Assembly (NCBI GenBank): GCA_004352715.1
Contig: SCFE01000051.1
Span: 283,075-347,074, forward strand
Direction: 5' to 3'
DNA length: 64,000 bases
Source: Hofstenia miamia
Taxonomy: Eukaryota; Xenacoelomorpha; Acoela
Shown here: in pieces, positions 10,835 through 22,831 of the stretch
Numbering within the stretch: the first letter of the stretch is position 1
How the letters are laid out: each line of letters starts with the position of its first letter
Program-made: the position numbers and the translations under genes
The notes under the pieces: model-generated
Seen by the model: the letters and a program-made list of their open reading frames with translations, nothing else
Databases searched by the model: none
Told to the model about the DNA's origin: nothing

Positions 10835-11820
10835 TAATGCATCAGTATTGGATAAGTACTGTACACACTATGTTTGATGAGGATTTCAACCTCACACACC
10901 TATGACAGTTCTTAAACAATAAGAAGGCCATTCAAACATTTGAGTGTGCCAACATTGACCTTGATAACTTACTCCTCATTTATTTTTTACATGTTGGTGA
11001 AGTGAACCAGCCCAGAATTATGGAGCAGTTAGGAATAGCCTACCAACTTGTGAAAGTTGAAAATGTTCAATTGGTTATGTTTCTTAGAGATGAATATGAA
11101 GACAAGATTCCTGAGGCCATTGAGATTCTTTGCTTCTATATGGAGAACCTTACAATCCTTTATAAAAGTGCATACCATCCCATCAGTATGTACCACACTA
11201 ACATTATTTCAATTACTAAATTGGTTTACACTGACTTGATGATGTGTGAGCAGATCCCAACCCACTGGTTGGCTATTGATACCTGGCTGATCATTGATGC
11301 TGCTGTCCAGGCACAGATGCTCAAATCTGTTAATCGCCCTGGTCTAGCTTCCATCACTGATCTGCATGTCAGCTTTGCTTTTTCACTAAGTGCTACCACC
11401 TTGAAAGAGATTGATGAGATCTGGGCAGCATTAAAATGCAATCTAAACCCCAAGACTGAATGGCCCACCATTAAGATCAAAAGCCCTAATTCACAGTACT
11501 CACACTCAGTTGAACATTTGTTGATGGAGCTCTGATATCTCATGACACCCAAGACTGGCAAAGCTTTACCAATAAATTGTTTTCAGAGTGATTTGCCCCA
11601 GTGATCCTCTCACAAGGAGCTATTTGGATTCTATCTATTTTTCTCACCCATATTTACAGCTGCCTCTAGAATGGCCTACTTGTGAGCACATTGCCAAACA
11701 CTGCATGCATGAAATTGCCATCTGTCCAGCTGCTTGGAAGGTAAAGAACTGGCTGCTACATTCTTGCTCACTCCCCACTTCTCCTGGTAAAACTAAGAAA
11801 GCAATGGAAAGTTTTTAGAA
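10835..11820 (+). pseudogene. Unrecognised post-integrase frame of copy B
   Basis: The longest open part is 11002-11535 (about 177 residues), with degenerate coding on both sides. It matches the copy A frame at 5171-6541: a block with STVH..FDEDF near 10858, WPTIKIKSP near 11460 and VKNWLL near 11740. The protein is soluble-looking and rich in Leu, Ile and Thr. I see no membrane segment, Cys cluster or catalytic motif. The family is unknown to me. Conservation of several blocks between two strongly diverged copies argues that this was once a functional element protein. Confidence 0.55.
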
Positions 11821-11830
11821 GTAATATGCT

Positions 11831-13640
11831 CAATTAATTGGCTCAAGCAGCCAATGTTCCCTCAAAGACCGAGATCTTTTTTAACCTGGAATGTTTGAAA
11901 ATTTCCATTTAGAACATTTTCGACTAGTCCAATTTCTTTTTAAATATTTTGCCTTAGAACATTTTAGACCTCATTTAATCAATTAGGCTGGTACTTTTTT
12001 TCTAAACCTCAAATTTTTAAATATATTTATTGATAGACGCTTGCATTCAGCTATCAAAGTGTCCATTAAAAGGTAAATTTGAAAGATTTTGAGAAGTGAA
12101 AATGAAAATGTGTCAACCCACTCAGATTACGTTTTGAAAATACTGCCATACAGTAAATAGTCAACATAATTAAATTTAAAGATTCGGAAATATTTATCTT
12201 CAATGTTATAATGTTTAAGTTTTGGAAAAACGCTTAATAAGCTATCTCTAACATTTAATTTTGGAAATGATTTTCCGAAATTTGCGAGATTGAGTGGTTT
12301 CATTGTATTTAAACTACCATACAACTACAGTTCTTTGTATAAATGCATTTAAATTCAATTATGTCTTGCTTCTATATCTCATGTGCATATCGTTCTGTCT
12401 TTATGGAAATGTACGTGCAGCTTATATACCTATATGAATGCAAAAGTATGAGAATTATAAAGCGACATAAGTGCTACCGAGCGTGGGCTGTAGATTTCCT
12501 TGAAGCCGAAATCCACATTTATAGCCAAAGAGGTATTTGCATGTTGGGCATATAAACAGCTTTTTAAAACACAGCCTATTTGTTTTATGCATTATTTTCG
12601 TCGCTGCAAGTCGTGAAAAGTCTGTGCTTGATATATGAAATAGGAAATATCAGCGATGCAATTGCTTGCTTATGACCTATCAATCAGGCTTCAATTATTT
12701 GTTCGTGTAGTTATGTATGGTGTACTCAAGGTCACAACTGGCTAGAGAAAGTTTTTCCTACATCTTCCTTTGCTGACAACTTCTTGCATCAAGTGCATGT
12801 GGTTGAGAATCTAATACATCAGAATTAGATCCAGATGCGTTATTCGTTTTACGAGGTAGTAAATTGCTTTGGCAAATTTCGTTGCTGAACTGGACATCTA
12901 GCATTAGCTTTTTGGAATCTTCAGCATCTGGCGGTATGTAGAGACCGATCTAAGCAGCAAACTCAAGCAGGTTTTATCAATAACTGTTCGTTAAAATCAG
13001 GCTTGTACTCCTAGATTATTAAGCAGGGGGCTCTAAATTTTAAAACTGTATTCTTATACTATATTTTGACAAACGTGGTTGGTTTCTCAACAAATATATG
13101 GACATCCCAAAATGTAATATAACTTTAACAATGAGCTGGGTCCACAATCAAATTTAGCAGGGTGGGCTGAGCACCCATAGTTAGTCTATTTTTTTTATTA
13201 AAATCTTTTTTTGCAGCATTGGAGTTTCGAGTATCTTCGGTAGAAATTTTCTTATTGATTTTCGCGTATCCATACAAGTCACGCTATTCCCACTGGGACT
13301 ATTCCAATATGGTAAATCGTAGACTTGAATCTGTTAACTCTTTAGTGTTCACATATCGAAAAAATTGAGTAATTCATTTGAATTTATGATACACGTTTGA
13401 AAACTCTACTATGAAATTTTTCCATTGGTTTACTGTCTTTGTAAACTTTTCAGAGCAATTTAAAAATTTGATGGTGGGACATGTATGTTCCACCAAACCT
13501 TAAGGGTAGTAAACTTACATATTCTAGAAGTGCAATATCTTGAAAAATCATTTTGTAGATTACACTAAGGCACTATAATTTCACTAAAACATAAAAATAC
13601 TCATTAGCCTTTCAATAATTCCCTATGTAGTCACTTATGG
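11831..13640. other. AT-rich intergenic stretch
   Basis: No confident gene. A minus-strand reading near 12750-12950 is open over about 60 codons but shows no family motif. An 8-10 bp imperfect hairpin (GGTGGGACAT ... ATGTTCCACC) lies at about 13473-13494, followed by TTAA near 13500. Similar hairpins occur at piggyBac ends, so it may be an element end. Confidence 0.5.
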
Positions 13641-13689
13641 AATAATTCAAAGCAATTTCTTTTTACATTGAACAAATATCCATCACATG

Positions 13690-16600
13690 TAGAACGCTTA
13701 AGCGAGTAGCACATATTCCTCTTTATTGTTTAGCAATAGGCAGGTTGCTAGGTACAGAGGAAGTACTTTCGTCTTTTCTTAGAAGGAAAAGGCTCGCGAA
13801 ATCTTGATGAATAGTCGCTAATCAATCATTGAACTATATTCTAACGAAATACTTTTGACGTCATTTTATAATCAAGCTAATATAACTTGAAAGCAAGAAA
13901 TGCTTTGCACATGCCTGTATTCAGTGGTCCAAAAGAGGCGCAAATAGATTTTAGTTGGTCTGAAATATCAACACCACCCATACGTTGATTGTAGATTTCA
14001 ACAGGTACTGGGATGTTTCCTGCTAATAAAGTAATTGTACCTATTATTTCTCTGCATAAATCTAAAATTTAATAATTATATTCTGATTTTTTAAAAAATG
14101 ATATTTTAATAATCTGCCAAAGTCATTCAGCTAAATATACTTTTTTATAGCGATTTATGAGACAATAATACAGGCCCTCCTGTAGGAAACCAAAAATATA
14201 TTTGTTGCAAGTATGTATTTACATGTAAATATATAAATGATTAATGTTTTAACTATTCACTGAACAAAGAAATGGAGAATAATTGTTTTGTAATGAATCT
14301 GCTCCAAGAAGAAATAAATAAAGCGAAGTATTAAGTTAGCAAAATACTAGAAGAAATAGATAATTGAAGAATGTCTATTTACAAATGTCCGGAGTTGTAT
14401 TCACACGTTTTAAATAACAATGAGATCTAAGCTGCACATCTAACCCCATACAGATATTTTATATATTTTATAGAGAAATTGAATTCAAGTTTTTGAACCA
14501 TAGATATAATGTTTTACAATGTGCATCAAATTTTATCATAAGCACTTTGGAGACAAATACATAGACATTAGATGCAAATCCGATTGATATGAAGCAGTTT
14601 TTGTTTGACAGACAATTATTGTTGTTGTCATTAGCTGCAAACCCATAGCCAACATCTTTTCTTAAGGATGCTAATTTATTAGTATGGATAATTTTTAATT
14701 TAAATTCTGTAATTTCAAATCTTGCCAACAACTTACTTTTAAAAACAATTTTCAAACTGCTTAAATCAAATATTAATCCTTTTGTTAAAATTCACTATAT
14801 AATTCAAATATTATATGTTTGAATTAGGGTTATGATGGATCATTCAGTGCAATGGAATTTACTGATACCAAGTTAATGAGACTAAAACCTGTTACCATTA
14901 TTTCTTCCAGGGGAATGGGACTACCATGAGCCTGTAAATATAAATAAGACTCTGACCACGGATTTCAGACTACTACTCATAATAATAAACGTTATGCCAC
15001 GTGACCATTGCACTAGAAAATTTCATGCGAGAAATTCTAGCTTGAAACCATAATTTAAATATAAAAAATGGAGAGGCTTACGTTTCTAAAAATATTGAGT
15101 TTTTAAGAATAAAATTTATATATTTTTCTGCAACTACTTGCATGAAATTGTAATCTGCTCCGTTAATATGTTTTTAGAAATTTGCTTGCATTTTGCACAT
15201 TTTTGTGACTTTGATTATATAGTTTAAACTGTAATTTTCAAATATTTTAGATTGCCCAGTTTCAACAATAGCACTGTAGATATTTACATATATTTGAAAT
15301 CTGTGAGCTACTAATGTAATACTGCTGTTATTGGTACTATGGAAATATTAAAATTCAATAAAAGTTTTTATTTAAAAATAATATATTTCAATTGGTACTT
15401 AATTCCAAAGAATCAATTAATTTGATAATTTCATTAAAATAACTCTAAAATAAATTATTTTGCTATCAAATCTCCTACCTCAGATAATAGTTTCCTCAAA
15501 ATGTATTAGTAGATTTCATAAATATCCCAGAAAATTTAATAGTTGTGCAATAATTTTGTAAAGTGCAGAAGGTGAGCAAGTGGAATTCTACAGGCGAATA
15601 TAATTTTACAACTGTTTTTAACCAATTTCGTTTTTACAGACATGTATATCCAAGAATTGTTCGAAACTATAAAATCAATTAAATGTGTTTCAAGTCTTTG
15701 TATTTCTTTATTTCTATTGTCATGCATATGTTCAGAATATCTTTTCATTTTTATTATAGTTAGAATATAATACTACAAATAGCAAAGAATTATAATTATA
15801 GAAGTTTTAATATTAAATGTAATTGAAAAATTTAAAACCATTTAGATGAAAAAAAAATTTGCAGATTTAGCTGAACCTCTTGCATTTTATTTTATTTTTC
15901 AAAAGTTCTAGGGGATGCTAAGCATCTCCTTGGCTACAGGCCTGATTGCCTGTCTACAAATGATGGGCTGTCTACAAAATGTTTCCTAGAACCTCTAATT
16001 AGTGTCTAAAGAATTCAAATCCGCTCTCTATGTACTAAAGACACATAGAAATCGCACATAGGCAATTATATTTTTTACTATGTTCAAAAACTTTCCGAAT
16101 CCAACACAGTCTATTTATATTTAGCCTTTATTTATATATTACATACTAGTACATTATATGCCTCTACAATACCAGAAACAAAAATTCTCCCTGTTCGTTG
16201 AGTTCTTTTATTCAATACTCTTATGATACTGCTGCGCCCATGCTTTTCATCATAATATCTTAAACGTTCGTTTCTACTAAAGTATTCAACACAAATTTTC
16301 GATTTATGCAGAGAAATAATAGGTACAATTTCTTTATTAGCTTTTGAAAATTAGTACTACTAGTCATTATTAATAATAAGTAGTATATTATTTTTTGTTT
16401 TGTTGTGATCAGTGATACAATAGCTATCGATTGATGTATAAAACATTGGTGTACAATTTTTTGTCAATTAGTTATTTCCGGACAACCGTGTGCCAGTGCC
16501 AATACCAAACCTTCTCCTAATCCATACTCCTGGTTCCCAAAACTATCTTGTTTCTTTAAGCATAAAGACGAGAATCATAAACATATCCAGTTTTTGCACA

Positions 16601-17050
16601 CTTCAATTGCAAGATTAAATGACCAATAGTTTCTAAATTCTGGGAGTTGGTGAATTCTCAGCAGTATTGTTATGCCAAGGCATAACCCCTGACACTGAAA
16701 TTTTCACCTTTCTGAGTGGCATAAATTTCAGATTGAGAAATAATTTTGCTTCCAATAATGTCAACTAACTTTGTAAATTTCAAAAAGATTTCTATTCCAT
16801 CTTGCGATACTATATCTATGTTTATGCAGCTATAATAGCATGAACCTTATGATGTTACTGGAACAAGTGGTGCCATTAGATCCCAAGTGGTATTCTCCAT
16901 CGCCAGTATCAATATCTTCAGCAATAAATTCTTCACTATCGATTCGTGTAGGCTCTTCGTCAGAGTTAGCTGCATAGAGCAATGCAATTTTAGCATTACC
17001 CAGGCTAGCAAATCTCTTTTTAGTCGTGCTAGAACATTTATAATTTTATA
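13690..17050 (-). pseudogene. Decayed piggyBac-type transposase (first copy)
   Basis: On the minus strand the piggyBac order is kept although frames are broken. An acidic N-terminal stretch (SDEEPTRIDSEEF) lies near 16900-17000. An SEIYATQK block, matching the TNLYAxQ region, lies near 16720. GYVYDSRLYA followed by GLGEGLVLALAHGCP lies at about 16490-16590. A block with a NNNN turn and FASN lies at 14560-14750, and YNQRMGGVDISDQ at 13950-13990 holds the third catalytic Asp. A Cys-rich tail may follow to about 13690. About 1.7 kb of unrelated AT-rich DNA separates the second and third parts. A DDD transposase of this family cuts and pastes at TTAA; this copy is dead. Confidence 0.7.
14022..16341. 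repeat. 49-bp inverted repeat pair inside the decayed piggyBac
   Basis: Bases 14022-14070 are the reverse complement of 16293-16341 with about two mismatches in 49. Flanking bases do not match. The two arms are 2.2 kb apart. They may be arms of a small inserted element or a local inverted duplication. Confidence 0.75.
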
Positions 17051-17791
17051 AATATAATAATAGAACAAATTATTTCATAAACTAATATGTAGAAATATAT
17101 GATAAACTTCAAATTATTCGTGTTAATTTTTTCTATGTTTACAAGGGGTCTTACTGGGTTCATTTTCAGTCTACATCCAGAACTGATTAATTTTAAATTA
17201 ATCAAGCACACCTACATGTTCTATAACTTTGATTTAATGAACATGTAGTGCCTGAATCTGTCCCAATATCAGAAATTACTTTCATTTAAGGAATAGATCT
17301 ATCATACAACATTGATGCCAACAAACTTTGCTAGTGAACAGACATCTCATGGTGTGCGATTGAGTATTAACTTCCAGAAGGAAAATAGTTTAATAGCCTA
17401 TATAATTGGAAGCATTTTAATTTTTTATGTATTATATAAATGGATATTCTCATAAGGTCGTCCTTTGAAAGGGGCTTACTGTGAGATATACCGCCGTGTA
17501 TGTAGTAAGCCACGGATCTCCATATGCAATAATGCCATAAACAGAATTGCCTAAATAGGATCTAATTTACTGATAGTAATTAGTTCATCATTGCCAACTA
17601 TGATTGGCGCTGACAATTCGATGCATAGAAGTGTTCTAGATTGTTTAGAAAAAAAACTACTGATATTCATAGACAATTTAATAGATTTATACTATTTTCT
17701 ACTTGCACCGCTCCAATAACAAATGCAAAGCCAAATCATAATATGTATTTGATAAATCAAGAGTATCAATTTAATTACAAATAATTTTTAG

Positions 17792-20700
17792 ATGTTGCAT
17801 CAGTTACCATTGAATTTGTTGGAGTTAATTTTTTCATACTGCGATGGATTATCATTAATTTCTCTCAACTACACTTGTCGAGCGTTAAACAATGCAGTTG
17901 ACTTTATTGCACCATGGCGAGTTAAATGTGAATTGCTTTGTGACAATAACTCACTTTTCGCTGTTCTACACTTTCACAACACTAAGGCCTTATCCATCAG
18001 TATACATTTAATTAAATTTAAGATTATTTTATGTTCAACACCTCACTATATGTTATTCACTGATATTGATTGATAAGGTGCTGGAAAATCTGGGAATTAT
18101 TTTCTTAATTTTAAAGAAGATGAACTAATTCGTATTTATGGTGCAATGACTTTGAGGCTGGACTCTCCACGACTTATTCCAAATTCCTCGCTTGCTCATA
18201 ATGTAAGCGATTTTGCACATTGTGCATCTAATGTTAATGTACTTAAGCGGTATTTCATAATGTCAACATTAACATTTTCAATATTTAGGCCGATGTTTCT
18301 AAAATTACTGCTTTACATGCTTGCGGGCGTGATTGGTTAGTTGTTGGAAATCACTTCGGGCGTACATTTGTATATCATGCCCCTACTGGTAGACTAATGA
18401 AATTCGTTTATGAACATTCTGCTAGTGTTGTTTGGTGTTCTTGTCATTGTTGTCCAGATAGGTATACTCATTATTGCTTTCCTAAAAATTCGAATTCCTC
18501 CTATATGATACAGTCCCCTTTCATAACAGTCACATTATGTTTTTGGTATATTGTGACTATATCCGAAGTTTGACTATATGTGGAGTTGTCAAAATTATAC
18601 ATTATTGTCTATCACATGTTTATGTTTAATATTCATAAATATACAATTAAAAGAATAAAGCAAATATTTTATTTACTAAATTTATCAACAATAGAATATT
18701 GTCTTGTTTTTTTAACATTGTCATGTTCAACTATTACTACTAATTATGCCAAAATAAGCCTGTGAAAATCATGATATGTTTTCCTGGAGAAATCGTTGAT
18801 ATTTGCGCGTTGCGTCAAGTTCTTCTTTCATTGTTAACTTTTCCAAGTCATCCCAATGTCTAAAAGCATCAACTATTTCTTAATCCGTCAATTCATCTTG
18901 AGTTTGAATATCATCATCAAAGTGAACAAATCGTTGGATTTCTTCACTTTTGCTAACATCACAATCTTCTTCATCAGTTTGCATAGCATCGTCTGGATCT
19001 CTGGATCACTGAATTTAGATTCAATTTGTAAAACAAATCGCTCCTTTTTGAAAAACATTTCAGGTGTATATATATAATGCGCGTTTTAGTATGAACATAA
19101 CATCTATACAATTATAGTGTTTGAAAGTCCTTGTGTCGTGATACCATTTTCTATTGCAATGAGCATCTTCCGATTTACTTGATCATATAGCTTAATTAAA
19201 AATGGGTTGTTTGGTTGAACAACAACTTCGCAATGATTAGATGTAGCATTGTTCACATATAACAGATTATGTCGACCTTGTGCCTCAAATAATGCTTGTC
19301 ATGCAGGAACATTTGTTTTGTAATAGAACACAAACAATTTGTTAACTCTTGTAAAACGTCTTGGCTTTTTATACTTTCCAATAACGTAAATATTTTTCTG
19401 AAGCAGTGCAGTAAGGTGTTGTTTTGGAATAATCTCGCATGTGCTTTGTCTCATGAACCGTCTATGTTGTAGACTACAAAGGCATTTATGCAAAGCTGGT
19501 ATTAAATATTTCTTTAGATTCATAGACTTCAATTACATTCGGAAATACATTTGAAATCCATTGGTTTACAGCTATGAAGTAAACATCCGTTTTCTCGATA
19601 AATTTTAGCATACTTGCTGTTATGTCGAAACAAATCGAAGCAGTAAATTGTGCAACTTTCTTTCGCATTAAAAGGCTACTAACAACGACATTTGTGTAAA
19701 AAATTGCAGAACAGCTTCAAAAACACCTGGAATGTTTCCTTTACAATTCCGAATCTTCTTTCAATGTTTGTTTTTAGGACATTTTTCTTGCAATTTCAGC
19801 TCATTCTTTCGAATGTTTGAATTAGTTGGTCTTTTATACTTAAATTTTGTAGATATATTAGCAACCTTTTCGCTAGTCTTCAGACAATAAATAATTTAAA
19901 CTTTTTGCTTCAATAAAAGTTGCGTACTTTTTTACTTTTTCTGCCATTGACATGTTTATAGTTTTTTATCAAAATGTTTGCTTTGTTTGTTAGTTATAAA
20001 TTTTTTTAAATTGCGAAACAAAATTTGTAACTACATGTGGAGTGGCTATAAGCGGAGTTCATTTATGCGACTTCTAATCTAAAATATTTTGGAAATGGGA
20101 TTTGTCTGCTGATTTACTGTAATAAGACTTGACTGTATTTACATTTACTCAATATTACTTCTGTTAAAAATATTCATACTATTTTATCTGTTTTATAGCA
20201 ATTTTTATGGAAAATATCTTAGGTTGCAACTTATTTACACTAATATAGCCAATGTAATGAATGCATTTTTTTACATAAAAGTCAATTTTTTTCTCTTACA
20301 TAGGGCATTCAGATTTTCTACTCTAAATTATGCCACTCAAGATTAATTGCTATATTTTGATAACGTCATTCTAATTTTAGCTTCGTTTATCGAGACAACA
20401 TTTCCATTCTCAATTCTTTCTTCAGGACCTTATCTTCAGCTACGAGAACTTTTGTTTTTTCTATGAAATTTCTAGTTATTGAAAATTGCCAACTATCTTT
20501 ACAGCAATTATGCATTTGTTGCTGTTCCTCATCTATAATTTTTTTATATGCGATCAATTTGAATTACTTGTTAGTCTTTGAAATACTTATACTATTAGCC
20601 GTTTCATTGACTATCCTGTCATTATTCCAATTTAGCCCTTTCGTGTTTGAAGTTATGAAAAATTAGAATTTCCTATCTTTATGTTCTGAATAATTGTTGA

Positions 20701-21289
20701 GCCAACGCTTGTCGTTGCTGCAATTGTCAATGATTTTTTTCGAAATCAAGACATTCATTTGTCTTCTATATAAACTAAGACATTTTACATCACTGTTTAG
20801 CCCTTCAAAGTCACCATTACTTAGCAAACGTGAATGTTTTTTTAACTCAATAATATCAGCGTCCAGTGATGGAAGCATTGTGGCTGTTTCCTTTACCAAT
20901 TATTTGAAAAGTCATTGCACTAGTTACGTTGTGAAATCCCCTATTACTGCTTGCTACAAGTTTGGTAATTTGTTAGGTGTTGGCTGTAGTAACGGAGAAG
21001 TCTATTTACTATCTGTATTAAAAGACACAATTCGGTCACATAGTTTAAGAGAACACACTCATCGCATCCCTGTTCAGTGCCTCGTTCTTACACAAACATC
21101 ATTATTTGCCTGTTTCAAAAATGAGGTTCGTATGCATAAAACTTTTAGAATTCTACATAAAAAATTCTCCCTCATAGTCAATTATGATTTATCACTTGTT
21201 GGATTTTGCTATCATGTGTGGATAAATTATATTTTGAACTATAGGAGCCTTCAACCACCAATATTCATAGCAATAAATATATAAATAAA

Positions 21290-21328
<39 letters not shown>

Positions 21329-22831
21329 TGTAGAATGGGTTTTGACTATTTTCATTGCTTATTTAATAATGATATTTATGAATCTTGCTAACAGTCATCT
21401 TTTGACAGAATTGCACTCACTGAAATAAATATTTCTCTATTTTTATGCAATTTTATTAGAATTTTTTAATGCGTTTATTTTAGATCTGGACATTTGAAAT
21501 TTCATATTTTGATGTTCCATGTACTGCAGACTTTATCAGACGCACTGTTGTGGATTCAGATTTCATCGGTTGCTTTCTTTTACCAAAAAACCAATTCGCT
21601 GCAATTTCTTTGAATAAATGCTCCATAATTGGGCTTTCTTATCCGGCAACAAGTCATCCTTGCAGTAAAAATGGTTTGTATATAAAATGCCTGTTTTTTC
21701 ACAATAGTATAGGATTATATAAAATTTAGCGGTCATGGTGTATTGCGTTGAAAATACGACCATTATTAAATAAATCACTAAGGATTTGTTCTACCTTCGA
21801 TATTCAAGTTGTTTCATTCACAGATTACCGCAAATATTTAGAGTACTTTATCAATGGCTTTCTTTGCCGTTTACTTAACATCCGATTGCTGGAATACATT
21901 TTAATGAAATTTTGGAACCTTTCCAGAAGTTACTCAAAATTGACATTTTAATGCACGAATATAGATTGTTCAAATTTAATTACCCAGTTAATGTGCTGGA
22001 GTAAAGATAACAAAGATAAGCTAATATTATATACAGCTGCACCATAAAACATATAACTTCTTCTCATGCGTTCAGCTTGAGAAAAGGGTCTTCTTAATGT
22101 TGATGATGAGGTTAATTAAGTGCAATTGATGATAGATTTTTTGCCGCAACTGTAAATTGATTCTAATAAGAAAATGTAGTTGTTGCTGTCTTGTGTCAAT
22201 AGTCATTGATTTATGATTTGCATTCATAATAATTTCAGTTACCCACATGATGGTCTAGATGCAAGCATTAATTCAGTTTGAATTTATAAACGATTAACTG
22301 TTTGTAGTTCAGCCTTGTTATGTCTATATCCAGTAACATTATTGAATTACCGTAAATCCTCCAACATTGACGGTTGTTTTTTGAGTCACATGTATGCAGC
22401 ATTTATAAGCCACATCCGCAATGCCACACTAATTTTATCCATACATTTAACTCTTCCTTCAATTATTGAGACTTAAGCTATTCCGCTTTTTTAAATATTT
22501 AGGTTTACTTTAGGCATTTCATAGTCACATAAATTGATTCTAATGTTCTGTACCATTTGTTTTTATGATATTTTTAGATGAAGATGCCATACGATTTTGT
22601 GAATTGGGGCCATATTATTGCATACAAACTTTATCAGGTGTGCATGTTCTTACTAAACGGATTGATACAGGTGCAATTGAAATTCCTAGCGGTGAGTTTA
22701 TAAAAGATGAAGGTCTTGCTTCCTGCACAGCTATCTGTCTCTCATTTGGACGAGATGGGCTAATGTTAATTGGTGTGGATGAAAATTATAATCTTTACAA
22801 AAGGGCCTTTGATTGGTCGTCTATTCAATAG
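17792..22831 (+). CDS. F-box / WD-like beta-propeller protein, about 7 exons
   Basis: Host gene. Exon 1 is 17792-17999, with an F-box at residues 3-45 (LPLNLLELIFSYCDGLSLIS) that would bind SKP1 in an SCF ubiquitin ligase. Exon 2 is 18078-18202 and exon 3 is 18289-18461, with a WD-like strand pair (WLVVGNHFGRTFVY). Exon 4 starts at 20381. Exon 5 ends at 21125 and carries SASSDGSIVAV and LLGVGCSNGEVYLLSV. Exon 6 is 21484-21673 and starts IWTFEIS. Exon 7 is 22578-22831, with a stop at 22829-22831. Phases agree at the junctions I could test (1, 0, 2, 0, 1), and introns 1 and 2 are only 78 and 86 bp. The exon 4 end and exon 5 start lie between about 20510 and 20820 and are not resolved. The predicted protein is roughly 450 residues. 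The blades are weak, so the substrate and exact FBXW orthologue are unknown. A possible acceptor (TTTTTAG) directly precedes the ATG, suggesting a 5'UTR intron. Confidence 0.72.
18511..20135 (-). mobile_element. Tigger/pogo-type DNA transposon fossil in intron 3
   Basis: The ends are TA|CAGTC at 18509-18515 and GACTG|TA at 20131-20137, giving a TA target duplication and CAGTC termini. Between them, the minus strand holds broken pieces of a DDE_1 (Tigger/jerky-type) transposase. These are a degenerate start near 19950, an EIFNTSFA remnant near 19490 in the place of the usual NADE-type block, then HLTALLQKNIYVIGKYKKP at about 19360-19420, where the family normally reads LTVLL...LVIGKS.PRCF. A C-terminal Trp/Leu-rich tail lies near 18800-18900. 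Stops and frameshifts are many. It lies wholly inside intron 3 of the F-box gene. Confidence 0.8.
21295..21324. repeat. (TA)n microsatellite
   Basis: A pure TA run of about 15 units inside intron 5 of the F-box gene. Confidence 0.9.

Larger units (their letters stand above)
6558..11830 (+). mobile_element. Ty3/gypsy-type retrotransposon, copy B (decayed, internally deleted)
   Basis: Reading on the + strand: a partial Gag fragment, full Gag with zinc knuckle, protease, a reverse transcriptase reduced to its last part, RNase H, integrase with an internal deletion, and the unknown downstream frame. It follows copy A directly. Codon composition is T-rich, very different from A, although the proteins align. 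This suggests different mutational histories or two subfamilies rather than a recent tandem duplication. Numerous stops show that it is dead. Confidence 0.85.

Noticed and set aside
12750-12960. Minus-strand open stretch of about 60 codons
   Set aside because: Plausible old transposon coding but no diagnostic residues.
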